NCBI GenBank assembly: GCA_946638265.1
Contig: CAMPBN010000078.1
Span: forward strand, 1-5,852
Length of the DNA: 5,852 nt
Direction: 5' to 3'
Source of the DNA: an uncultured Bacillota bacterium
Lineage (GTDB): Bacteria > Bacillota > Clostridia > Peptostreptococcales > Anaerovoracaceae
The notes beneath the pieces were generated by a model. That model saw only the letters and a list, made by a program, of their open reading frames with translations, was not told the DNA's origin and ran no database searches. Of this stretch, positions 1 to 5,852 are shown piece after piece; the first letter of the stretch is position 1, and each line of letters begins with the position of its first letter. The position numbers and the translations under genes were made by a program.

Positions 1-112
1 CAGACTGTCTGGCCATGGATTCAATCACAAATGTCAGAATCAGTGCCAAAACCACATTCAATCCCAGCACTATTCGTAAATCCCTATTAAAAATCTGTTT
101 TAACTTATTCAT
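1..112 (-). CDS. N-terminus of membrane protein, possibly LTA-synthase-like sulfatase (3' partial)
   Basis: Start of a gene running off the low-coordinate edge; only 37 codons are visible. Translated from ATG at 112-110, the peptide has a short basic cytoplasmic start (MNKLKQIFNRDLR), then a hydrophobic helix (about 14-31, IVLGLNVVLALILTFVIE), then ESMARQS. The hydrophobic segment followed by a Phe-x-Ile-Glu-Ser/Ile-x-x-Arg-x-Ser pattern resembles, from memory, the first transmembrane helix of lipoteichoic-acid-synthase-like sulfatases in Clostridia. That would fit the envelope theme of the block, but 37 residues cannot prove it. The start codon is 6 bases after the ksgA stop, with AGAGG at 123-127 inside ksgA, so it is very likely a real gene in the same transcript. 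Another polytopic membrane protein remains possible. Confidence 0.6.
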   Translation of the reverse strand, partial: MNKLKQIFNRDLRIVLGLNVVLALILTFVIESMARQS

Positions 113-118
113 CTTTCT

Positions 119-1003
119 CTAACCTCTACTTTTGGCAAGCTCATTGGCAAGAGCCGCAAATTCATTTATGTCCAGGGTTTCGGCTCTGCGGCCCGGATCG
201 ATGCCGGCTGCGTTCAGTGCATCCACCGCGTCCTGCTTTTCCATTCTCAATACCCCTGCCAGAGAATTTCCAAGTGTTTTTCGCCTTTGACCAAAACCAC
301 CCTTAACTGTCTCAAAAAACATTTTTTCGCTGATGAGCGAAACCGGTTTTTCCTCCCGGATTTTCAGCTTGAGCACCGCGGAATCCACATTTGGAGGCGG
401 CACAAAAACCGACCTTGGAACATTGACCACGGAGCTGACCTCGCAGTAGTACTGCACAGCCACCGAAAGCGCGCCGTAAGTCTTCTTTCCCGGTCCGGAT
501 TTGATTCTGTCTGCCACTTCCTTTTGCATCATGATAGTGATGCTTTCCGCAGGGATGCCGTCTTCCAATATCTTCATTATGATGGGCGTTGTGATGTAAT
601 ATGGCAGATTTCCCAGTATTTTCACATCCTTAAGCTCTTTTCCATCTGCTTCAGCTTCGGCTTTTGCTTCACGGATGATCTCACCCAGATCGGTTTTGAG
701 TATATCTTTATTTACTACTTTGACATTACTGAATTCCGCCAGAGTTTCACTCAAAATCGGAATCAGATTTTTGTCGATTTCAACAGCCACGACTTTTGCC
801 GCCAGCGCTGCCGCCTCTGCGGTAAGCACTCCTATGCCGGGCCCGATTTCGATAACCAGACTGTCTTCGCCTATCTCTGCAGCTTCTATGATTTCATCGA
901 TGATCCCCTTATCCGTCAGGAAATTCTGCCCCAGGCTTTTGGACAGCGAGAAATCATATTTTTTCTTTATTTCATTTATTGTCTGTGGCGTGTACAGCTT
1001 CAT
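119..1003 (-). CDS. rsmA: KsgA/RsmA 16S rRNA adenine dimethyltransferase
   Basis: Methyltransferase of 294 residues that dimethylates two adjacent adenines near the 3' end of 16S rRNA (A1518/A1519 in E. coli numbering), a late 30S assembly checkpoint. Visible motifs: the N-terminal KSLGQNFLTD (22-31); SAM-binding VIEIGPGIGVLT (50-61); acidic VVAVEID (71-77); NKDIL (98-102); catalytic NLPYYITTP (132-140); and the FVPPPNVDSAV substrate region in the C-terminal half. Length agrees with other Bacillota members (about 290). A charged Ala/Glu/Lys-rich stretch at about 112-126 looks like a mildly expanded loop. The start at 1003 is required because the family N-terminus begins there, and it has an AGAGG 6 bases upstream. 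That places the first 32 bases inside rnmV. Loss of ksgA gives kasugamycin resistance in several bacteria. Confidence 0.96.
   Translation of the reverse strand: MKLYTPQTINEIKKKYDFSLSKSLGQNFLTDKGIIDEIIEAAEIGEDSLVIEIGPGIGVLTAEAAALAAKVVAVEIDKNLIPILSETLAEFSNVKVVNKDILKTDLGEIIREAKAEAEADGKELKDVKILGNLPYYITTPIIMKILEDGIPAESITIMMQKEVADRIKSGPGKKTYGALSVAVQYYCEVSSVVNVPRSVFVPPPNVDSAVLKLKIREEKPVSLISEKMFFETVKGGFGQRRKTLGNSLAGVLRMEKQDAVDALNAAGIDPGRRAETLDINEFAALANELAKSRG
123..127 (-). promoter_or_regulatory. Shine-Dalgarno of the partial membrane-protein gene, inside ksgA
   Basis: AGAGG in the last codons of ksgA, 10 bases before the ATG at 112. A second purine run (AGAAAG) fills the gap between the ksgA stop and the start. 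Support is moderate. Confidence 0.55.
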
Positions 1004-1517
1004 AAAATTCCTCTTTTGTTATACCGAATGAATTGAGCTTTTTCAGGAAAGCTCCACCGTTGCCTCCTCCGATGCCAAGGATTTTTCCCACTTCTTCTCT
1101 TCTTTTCATGGAATCTTCCCGGCCCGTCAGGCCCGCAGCCACCAGGTCTGCTTTTGAAAATGTCCTGACTTCACCTTCACGCAACGTGCAATGTGCTTTG
1201 GAAAGAGCTTCCCGGACCGCTTCCGGCACTGCATTTTCGATGCCTATATCGCCGGCTTTGGTGGCATCTTCCCTGGCGAGAAAAGCCTCCTTCGCATCAG
1301 GGAATTTTTCTTTTATTCTCTGTCGGATTTTATTGCCCGCAAAGTCCGGATCCGTGAATATTATGATGCCCGGATCTTCATATGCTTTGGCAATAAGCTC
1401 CCATGTGCTCCGGCTGATGCCAAAGCCATGTGTTTCAATGGTCTGAGCCTCCACTGCCCTATTGATGGATGCTGTGTCGTCCCGACCCTCCACTACGATT
1501 ATTTCTTTTATTTTCAT
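972..1517 (-). CDS. rnmV: Ribonuclease M5 (5S rRNA maturation, Toprim domain)
   Basis: Cytoplasmic Toprim endonuclease of 181 residues, close to the usual RNase M5 length. In Bacillota it trims both ends of precursor 5S rRNA bound to ribosomal protein L18. The Toprim signature is complete: catalytic E10 in VVEGRDD, then D56 and D58 in IIIFTDPDFAGNKIR, with the downstream IGIENA typical of RNase M5 (E94). The C-terminal part (about 125-175) holds the family's Gly-rich stretch GIGGGNGG. Adjacency to ksgA is the classic rnmV-ksgA arrangement. The start ATG overlaps the preceding stop (ATGA), with only a weak purine-rich SD-like stretch (GGAAGAG), so translation is probably coupled to the division gene. 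The last 32 bases overlap the start of ksgA. A generic primase-like Toprim protein is the only alternative and is unlikely here. Confidence 0.94.
   Translation of the reverse strand: MKIKEIIVVEGRDDTASINRAVEAQTIETHGFGISRSTWELIAKAYEDPGIIIFTDPDFAGNKIRQRIKEKFPDAKEAFLAREDATKAGDIGIENAVPEAVREALSKAHCTLREGEVRTFSKADLVAAGLTGREDSMKRREEVGKILGIGGGNGGAFLKKLNSFGITKEEFYEAVHATDNK
1010..1014 (-). promoter_or_regulatory. Shine-Dalgarno of ksgA, inside rnmV
   Basis: AGAGG, 6 bases before the ksgA ATG at 1003 and inside the rnmV coding region. It decides the start that creates the 32-base gene overlap. Confidence 0.75.
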
Positions 1518-1987
1518 GGCTCTTCCACCGCGCCTTCGCTGGTTTCTTCAGCATCCTTGCGAGGCAGGATATAGAGCGTCTCACCCGGCATGATCAGCTT
1601 CAGCTGCTCTCTGGCCTGCTGTTTCACATACTCCGGATCCTGGACGCTGTCCAGCTCATTTTGCAAGCTGTCTCTCTGGCGGGTAAGATACTTGTTTCTG
1701 GCCTTCTGATCCGCTTCTTCCATCTTCAAAGTGATTATATCCCATGCGGAAAACACCAAAACTCCCGCCACCAGCAAAAGTGAAACGAAATACAGCAAAG
1801 CTCTCTTTCTCCGCTTTTTGCGCTTTCTCGGAGAAACCCGCCGCTCCTCTTCCAGGCGCCGTTTTTCCTCTTCTTCAATTTTTCTCTGTTCCCGCTTTTC
1901 ACGGCGAATTCTGCGTTCCTCCTCGATATCTATAACCTGGTTGGCCCGCTTGAATTCCCGGCTTCGGCTGGGTTTTCTTTTAAACAT
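1514..1987 (-). CDS. DivIC/FtsB-type septum formation initiator with long charged N-terminus
   Basis: Predicted bitopic division protein of 157 residues. Residues 1-62 are cytoplasmic and extremely charged: an Arg/Glu-rich stretch (about 20-50), then nine consecutive Arg/Lys (54-62). One transmembrane helix (about 63-83) follows, then an external coiled coil (about 84-116), the family signature DPEYVKQQAREQLKLIMPGE (117-136) with an aromatic/hydrophobic finish (LYILP), and an acidic tail. The signature and topology fit DivIC/FtsB, which bridges FtsL and DivIB/FtsQ at the septum. From memory B. subtilis DivIC is about 125 residues, so this N-terminus is longer than usual. The start is supported by AAGAGG 6 bases upstream. 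The stop overlaps the RNase M5 start as ATGA. Location directly after walK is not the usual place for divIC, so I leave the symbol blank. DivIC versus FtsL-like naming is not settled by sequence alone. Confidence 0.87.
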   Translation of the reverse strand: MFKRKPSRSREFKRANQVIDIEEERRIRREKREQRKIEEEEKRRLEEERRVSPRKRKKRRKRALLYFVSLLLVAGVLVFSAWDIITLKMEEADQKARNKYLTRQRDSLQNELDSVQDPEYVKQQAREQLKLIMPGETLYILPRKDAEETSEGAVEEP

Positions 1988-1993
1988 ATTTTG

Positions 1994-1999
1994 CCTCTT
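1994..1999 (-). promoter_or_regulatory. Shine-Dalgarno of the DivIC-like gene
   Basis: AAGAGG, 6 bases before the ATG at 1987, in the 13-base gap after walK. It supports the long form of the protein, with the full charged N-terminus translated. Confidence 0.75.
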
Positions 2000-2000
2000 T

Positions 2001-3848
2001 TTAATCTTCCAGCGGCACTCCTCTGAGCGCAGACGGTGCTACAGGCAGGCTGACAGTCACTCTGGTACCCTGGCCTTCCTTGCTCTCAATGCCGATTTCA
2101 CCGCCATGTTCCTCCACGATTTGCTTGGTTATGGAAAGACCTAACCCCGTACCGCCCATGGCCCGGCTTCTGGCTTTGTCCACACGGAAAAATCTCTCAA
2201 ATACACGGGAAATCTCTTCTTCCGGAATTCCTATGCCGCTGTCGGAAATTATCACTTTCACGGTATTGCCCTTGCGGAATGCGTCCACGTCTATTCTGCC
2301 GCCATCCGGCGTATATTTGATGGCGTTGGAAAGGATATTGAGGATAACCTGTTCCATCTTGTCTCTGTCTGCCACCACCGGCAGATTGTCATCCTTATGA
2401 AAGAGCACATTCATCTGCTGGCTTTTCGAGCCTGCAGTCAGTTCCATCTTCTGCACCGCTGTTTTCACCAGGAGCGCCAGATTTATCTCTTTCATGCTCC
2501 AGTTTTCCTGGTTGTTTTCCATACGTGAAAGCTGCAACAGCTCCTTTACCAATCTGGCCATGCGATCTGCTTCCGTGTCGATAATCCCCAAAAACTGCTT
2601 TTGTATCTCCGGGTCGTCCACATTCTGGTCCAGCATGGTTTCGGTATAGCTCTTGATAGTAGTCAGCGGCGTCTTCAACTCGTGGGATACATTCGCCACA
2701 AAGTCCATCTGCATTTTCTCCAGCTTTTGCCTCTCGGAAATATCCTGAATTATCATCAGAATGCCGATGTCCCCACCGTTTTCGTCTTTGTATTTGTCAT
2801 ATCTTACCGCAAAAGCTCTGCCGCCGTATTCGAAAACATCGTCAACGGCGCCTTCTTCGCAGTTTTTCTTGATCTTTTCCAGGCAAAGGTCCTTGTTGAT
2901 GCCGGAAATGAGCGTGTCGTATGACGGCAGCTCGCCCGCATCGTTAAAGAACGCCTCGGATATACCCAGCAGGCTCATGGCCGCCTGGTTTACATGTATG
3001 ATATTTCCTTCCAGATCGACTGCTATCAAAGCGTCCGCCATGTGCCGAAGCACGGCTTCCAGCTTGTTTTTTTCACTTTCGATTCTGGAAAGTGCGTCAT
3101 TCAGCCTAATCCTCAGGATGTTGAACATCCCTGCCAGCTGCCCGATCTCGTCATCCGATTTGATAACTACCTCCTGGGAGAAATCGCCTTCGGACATCTG
3201 CTCGGCCTTGGCCGTTACGTCCTTGATTGGCTCTGTGATGCTCTTGGCGATGAGAAATCCCAGCACTACGGTAATCACCAGCGCGAGTATCATGGAACGG
3301 ATGAAAATATAACCGGCCTCGGTTACGGAATCCTCCACGGAACTCATGTCTGCGCGGACGTACAAAACGCCCAGAGCCTTGCCCTCTTCGTTGATGAGAG
3401 GAAAAACTTCGTTGAGCACACTGATCTTCTGGTTTCCCGAAGTGATGCTGCTGAAGGATTCTGACGGTTCGCCCGTCAGCGCCTGCAAAATAGCATCGCA
3501 GTCCAGCACTTCCAGGGCGCTTTTTACTCTGGTCTCTGTCGTGGATGCGATGATTTCAAAGGTATCATCCACCACATAAATCTCTTGGTTGAGTGTTACG
3601 CCCCAGCCCTTGATATTTTCACCGATTTCGTCCCGGTGGCTTTCCAGGTTTTCATAGGTAGAAAACGAAGAAGTTAATGCTCCTTCGTTTACTGTATTCG
3701 TTATGTTCTTCCGGATGGAATTGGTATAATATCCTTCCAGCTGGCTGATCAGAAACACGCCGATTACGGTAATGGCGATAAATACCAGCAGCACATAGAC
3801 CATAACAAGTTTCCATCTGACGCTGCGCCCGGGTAGTGTCATTTTCAT
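2001..3848 (-). CDS. walK: WalK (YycG)-type membrane sensor histidine kinase
   Basis: Membrane sensor kinase of 615 residues, the size expected for WalK. In order: short basic cytoplasmic N-terminus; TM1 (about 14-36); extracellular Cache-like sensor (about 37-180); TM2 (about 181-201); HAMP (about 200-253); cytoplasmic PAS (about 260-372); HisKA with phospho-acceptor H389 in NVSHELKTPLTT; HATPase with N box (N504, N508), G1 box DSGIGIP at 536-542, F box FERFFRVD at 550-557 and G2 box GGTGLGLS at 565-572. All catalytic motifs are intact. TM-Cache-TM-HAMP-PAS-HisKA-HATPase is the WalK architecture. The PAS domain keeps H269, D272 and E372, but Q368 stands where Staphylococcus aureus WalK has a zinc-binding His. 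The start has an excellent AGGAGG and lies 2 bases after the walR stop, implying coupled expression. It should phosphorylate the adjacent WalR. No walH/walI follows. Confidence 0.93.
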   Translation of the reverse strand: MKMTLPGRSVRWKLVMVYVLLVFIAITVIGVFLISQLEGYYTNSIRKNITNTVNEGALTSSFSTYENLESHRDEIGENIKGWGVTLNQEIYVVDDTFEIIASTTETRVKSALEVLDCDAILQALTGEPSESFSSITSGNQKISVLNEVFPLINEEGKALGVLYVRADMSSVEDSVTEAGYIFIRSMILALVITVVLGFLIAKSITEPIKDVTAKAEQMSEGDFSQEVVIKSDDEIGQLAGMFNILRIRLNDALSRIESEKNKLEAVLRHMADALIAVDLEGNIIHVNQAAMSLLGISEAFFNDAGELPSYDTLISGINKDLCLEKIKKNCEEGAVDDVFEYGGRAFAVRYDKYKDENGGDIGILMIIQDISERQKLEKMQMDFVANVSHELKTPLTTIKSYTETMLDQNVDDPEIQKQFLGIIDTEADRMARLVKELLQLSRMENNQENWSMKEINLALLVKTAVQKMELTAGSKSQQMNVLFHKDDNLPVVADRDKMEQVILNILSNAIKYTPDGGRIDVDAFRKGNTVKVIISDSGIGIPEEEISRVFERFFRVDKARSRAMGGTGLGLSITKQIVEEHGGEIGIESKEGQGTRVTVSLPVAPSALRGVPLED

Positions 3849-3850
3849 CG

Positions 3851-4546
3851 TTACGGCCTCCTGAAATAGTAACCTATCCCACGCTTTGTCATGATATATT
3901 TCGGATCGGAGGAATCATCCTCCAGTTTTTCACGGAGTCTTCTGACAGTCACGTCCACAGTGCGGATGTCTCCGTAATATTCATATCCCCAGACTTCTTC
4001 CAAAAGCTGCTCTCTGGAAAAAACTCGGCCTTCTGCCACTGCCAGATATTTGAGAAGTTCAAACTCTCTTTGGGTCAATTCAAGCGGTGTGCCGTTTTTG
4101 CGCACTTCAAAGCGGTTCATGTCGATTTCGAGATTGCCGAATTCCTGAACATCGGAAGGATTGTCCTTGGCCAGATCTGCAAAATCCGTGCGTCTGATAT
4201 TGGCCTTGATGCGGGCCATCAGCTCGCGCATGCTGAAAGGCTTGGTGATATAATCGTCTGCACCCAGCTCCAGCCCCAATACTTTGTCGATTTCTTCTTC
4301 CTTGGCGGTAACCATAATCACCGGTACCAGGCTGGTTTCACGTATCTTTTTGCAAACGGCAAAACCGTCCATCTTTGGCAGCATCACATCCAGCAGCACC
4401 AGATCCGGCTTGTCGCCCAGCGCCATGGAAAGCCCCTCCTCACCGTCATACGCGGTGAGGGTTTCGTAGCCTTCTTTTTCCAGGTTGAATTTAATAATAT
4501 CGGAAATAGATTTTTCGTCTTCCACTATCAAAATCTTCTTGCTCAT
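3851..4546 (-). CDS. walR: WalR (YycF)-type OmpR/PhoB-family response regulator
   Basis: Cytoplasmic DNA-binding response regulator of 231 residues, the usual length for this family. The receiver domain (about 3-117) has the acidic pair E9/D10, phospho-acceptor D53 in LLDVMLP, T80 and K102 in the TKPF motif. A winged-helix output domain follows (about 132-229). Its recognition-helix region, GDIRTVDVTVRRLREKLED, is nearly identical to the one I recall for WalR/YycF and differs from generic PhoB, and the end GIGYYFRRP also fits. WalR controls autolysin and wall-remodelling genes and is often essential. The start is fixed by a strong AGGAGG at 4551-4556. The gene sits between a peptidoglycan hydrolase upstream and its cognate kinase 2 bases downstream. 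The alternative, a PhoP-type regulator, is less likely given the recognition helix and the WalK-like partner. Confidence 0.93.
   Translation of the reverse strand: MSKKILIVEDEKSISDIIKFNLEKEGYETLTAYDGEEGLSMALGDKPDLVLLDVMLPKMDGFAVCKKIRETSLVPVIMVTAKEEEIDKVLGLELGADDYITKPFSMRELMARIKANIRRTDFADLAKDNPSDVQEFGNLEIDMNRFEVRKNGTPLELTQREFELLKYLAVAEGRVFSREQLLEEVWGYEYYGDIRTVDVTVRRLREKLEDDSSDPKYIMTKRGIGYYFRRP
3857..3862 (-). promoter_or_regulatory. Shine-Dalgarno of walK, inside walR
   Basis: A perfect AGGAGG lies within the last codons of walR, 8 bases before the walK ATG. It fixes the kinase start and shows that the ribosome site for the kinase is traversed by ribosomes finishing the regulator. Confidence 0.85.
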
Positions 4547-4550
4547 GTTT

Positions 4551-4556
4551 CCTCCT
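4551..4556 (-). promoter_or_regulatory. Shine-Dalgarno of walR
   Basis: A perfect AGGAGG on the minus strand ends 4 bases before the walR ATG. It lies in the 27-base gap after the M23 gene. It fixes the walR start and suggests strong independent initiation, though the spacing is slightly short. Confidence 0.85.
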
Positions 4557-4573
4557 GAAATATCTAGTCGTCT

Positions 4574-5852
4574 CTACAGGTAATTAAGCGGATTCTTTGG
4601 AGTTCCCAGATACTGAACCTCAAAGTGGCAATGCGGTCCGGTGCTTCGGCCTGTGGAGCCTACATTTGCAATATGCTGGCCCTGATATACCGACTGCCCG
4701 GCTTTTACAAATATCTTGGAGCAATGTGCGTATACTGTGGTGTATCCGCCGCCGTGATCGATCTTGACCACATAGCCATAGGAACCGGAGTAGCCGGCAA
4801 ACTTGACCGTTCCGCCGTCTGCAGCTCTTATCTTGGTTCCTGTCGGGCAAGCCAGGTCGACACCGTTGTGCATTCTGCCCCATCTCTGGCCAAACTTGGA
4901 AGTGAGACGATAGCCCGTTACCGGATAGATGTAACGCCCGGTTCCCTTCTTTGGCGGCAGAGCTTTCGTTCCGCGTTTTACGATTGCATCCACAGGATTT
5001 TTCGTCACGGATGTATAGAGCACCAGCTTGGCCACTTCGATACCGTTGTTTCGTACAATCTTGGCCGTTACTGAGTTTTCACCGTTGACGCCCACACGCT
5101 TGGTGCTGGTCTCGCCCTGGTACATGGACGCATCGTCTTCGTATATTGTAGTATATGGAATGTATTCAACATAAGTAGCGATTTCCACCGTCTGTACCGT
5201 CAAAAGCGGCACTGCCTGCGTCAGGATGATCTCCTGGCCGATGGACAGTCTGTTTGGCGTTACGGTAGGGTTGGAAGCCTGCAGGTTGGCCTGCGAAAGT
5301 CCATACATCTGGGCTATACTGGAGAATGTCTCTCCCGCCTGCACGATATGTACCTTTTGCTCTTCCGAGCCGGTGAGAATCTTGTAAATCGCATCGTCAT
5401 GTGACAGCAATCTTCCCAGCTTTGTCTCAACAGGTACGATTTCGATGTTTTCGGCAAAATCCACATCCTCGTATTCGATGCCTGCGCTCTGCGGAGCGTA
5501 GATTTCCTTCACTTCGCTGAGAATGGCCTTGGCGGCTGCTTCAGATTCAACGATTCCAATGTTGCGCCCCTCCACTCTGATGGAATATCCGATTACGGAC
5601 ATATCCTGCATGTAGGTCAGTTTGCGCAGCACTTCATCCTGGTCATCCGTCTCGCTGAAAAAGCTCCAGACTTTGCGGAATTTGATGTCTTCTTCTTTGT
5701 CAATAAAAATTTCGGCGTTGTGTTCCTTGGACAGCTGGTGGCTGACGATGTCGAGGATTTCCAGAACATCTTCCTGTGCCTTGACTGTTCCAAGAGCCTT
5801 GCCGTTATATGAATATTCATATGCCGTAGCCCAGTTGATGCCTGCCACGATC
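4574..5852 (-). CDS. M23 peptidoglycan endopeptidase with LysM and G5 domains (5' partial)
   Basis: Predicted extracytoplasmic zinc endopeptidase that cleaves peptidoglycan cross-bridges. Numbering from a GTG at 5848, the visible protein has a two-copy N-terminal repeat (about 9-60 and 87-140), a LysM wall-binding domain (about 166-210), a G5 domain (about 214-294) and a C-terminal M23/LytM domain (about 303-424). By analogy with LytM, H327 and D331 (motif HNGVD) and H408 would bind zinc, while H375 (YAH) and H406 (first His of HCH) would be catalytic. All are present, so the enzyme should be active. The frame stays open to the window edge (Ile precedes the GTG) and no signal peptide or anchor is visible, so the real start is probably upstream. 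The stop TAG lies 27 bases before walR, suggesting co-transcription with the regulator pair that controls such hydrolases in other Bacillota. Family assignment is firm; the exact bond cleaved is unknown. Confidence 0.93.
   Translation of the reverse strand, partial: IVAGINWATAYEYSYNGKALGTVKAQEDVLEILDIVSHQLSKEHNAEIFIDKEEDIKFRKVWSFFSETDDQDEVLRKLTYMQDMSVIGYSIRVEGRNIGIVESEAAAKAILSEVKEIYAPQSAGIEYEDVDFAENIEIVPVETKLGRLLSHDDAIYKILTGSEEQKVHIVQAGETFSSIAQMYGLSQANLQASNPTVTPNRLSIGQEIILTQAVPLLTVQTVEIATYVEYIPYTTIYEDDASMYQGETSTKRVGVNGENSVTAKIVRNNGIEVAKLVLYTSVTKNPVDAIVKRGTKALPPKKGTGRYIYPVTGYRLTSKFGQRWGRMHNGVDLACPTGTKIRAADGGTVKFAGYSGSYGYVVKIDHGGGYTTVYAHCSKIFVKAGQSVYQGQHIANVGSTGRSTGPHCHFEVQYLGTPKNPLNYL

Larger units (their letters stand above)
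1..5852 (-). other. Predicted operon segment: M23-walR-walK-divIC-like-rnmV-ksgA-membrane protein
   Basis: Seven genes run in one direction with junctions of 27, 2, 13, -4, -32 and 6 bases. No intergenic terminator hairpin with a T-run was seen, and there is no gap above 30 bases. Both ends of the transcript lie outside the window. Internal promoters within coding sequence cannot be excluded by reading. There is no stretch of 300 bases without a gene. Confidence 0.7.

Noticed and set aside
287..1036. Plus-strand open frame of 249 codons opposite ksgA
   Set aside because: It lies antisense to a clear KsgA with all motifs, its translation is rich in Phe, His and Cys with no recognisable domain, and it reflects codon bias of the real gene.
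4438..4460. Perfect 8-base inverted repeat (CCTCACCG / CGGTGAGG) with a 7-base loop, inside early walR
   Set aside because: About one such repeat is expected by chance in a window of this size. It lies within the conserved receiver domain and has no T-run, so it is not a terminator. Kept only as a possible mRNA hairpin.
3836..4558. Plus-strand open frame of 240 codons opposite walR
   Set aside because: It lies antisense to an intact response regulator. Composition (many Phe, His, Gln) and lack of motifs mark it as a shadow.
5846..5848. GTG as the true start of the M23 protein
   Set aside because: The frame is open beyond it to the window edge, no signal peptide or anchor follows it, and too little upstream sequence exists to see a ribosome site. 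A start outside the window is more likely.
1..5852. tRNA, rRNA, CRISPR, insertion sequence or riboswitch
   Set aside because: Coding sequence fills almost the whole window. No repeat-spacer pattern, terminal inverted repeats, transposase motifs or structured leader were seen on either strand.

Overview
The window is a tightly packed, single-direction gene block. Every supported gene lies on the minus strand, so transcription runs from high to low coordinates. Gene content points to a monoderm Bacillota, probably a Clostridia-type anaerobe: a WalR/WalK two-component pair, an RNase M5 next to KsgA, an M23 peptidase with LysM and G5 domains, and a DivIC-type septum protein. Base composition is close to balanced by eye. 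The genus cannot be read from the sequence alone.

Layout in transcription order: (1) 5852-4574, M23 metallopeptidase, 5' end outside the window; (2) 4546-3851, WalR-type response regulator; (3) 3848-2001, WalK-type sensor kinase; (4) 1987-1514, DivIC/FtsB-type division protein with an unusually long charged N-terminus; (5) 1517-972, RNase M5; (6) 1003-119, KsgA/RsmA; (7) 112-1, the first 37 codons of a membrane protein whose start resembles lipoteichoic-acid-synthase-like sulfatases. Junctions are 27, 2, 13, -4, -32 and 6 bases. No gap is large enough to hold a clear promoter plus terminator, and no terminator hairpin was found between genes, so the block is most simply read as part of one operon.

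Functionally the block joins two themes. The first is envelope growth and division: a peptidoglycan hydrolase, the regulator pair that in other Bacillota controls such hydrolases, a septal protein and possibly a teichoic-acid-type enzyme. The second is ribosome maturation: RNase M5 for 5S rRNA and KsgA for 16S rRNA. The usual WalRK accessory genes walH/walI and walJ do not follow walK.

No wholly new system was found. The points most worth a second look are the rearranged wal locus, a WalK PAS domain that keeps three of the four known zinc-site residues, a tandem repeat in the N-terminal part of the M23 protein, the charged helix on the DivIC-like protein, and the 32-base rnmV/ksgA overlap.
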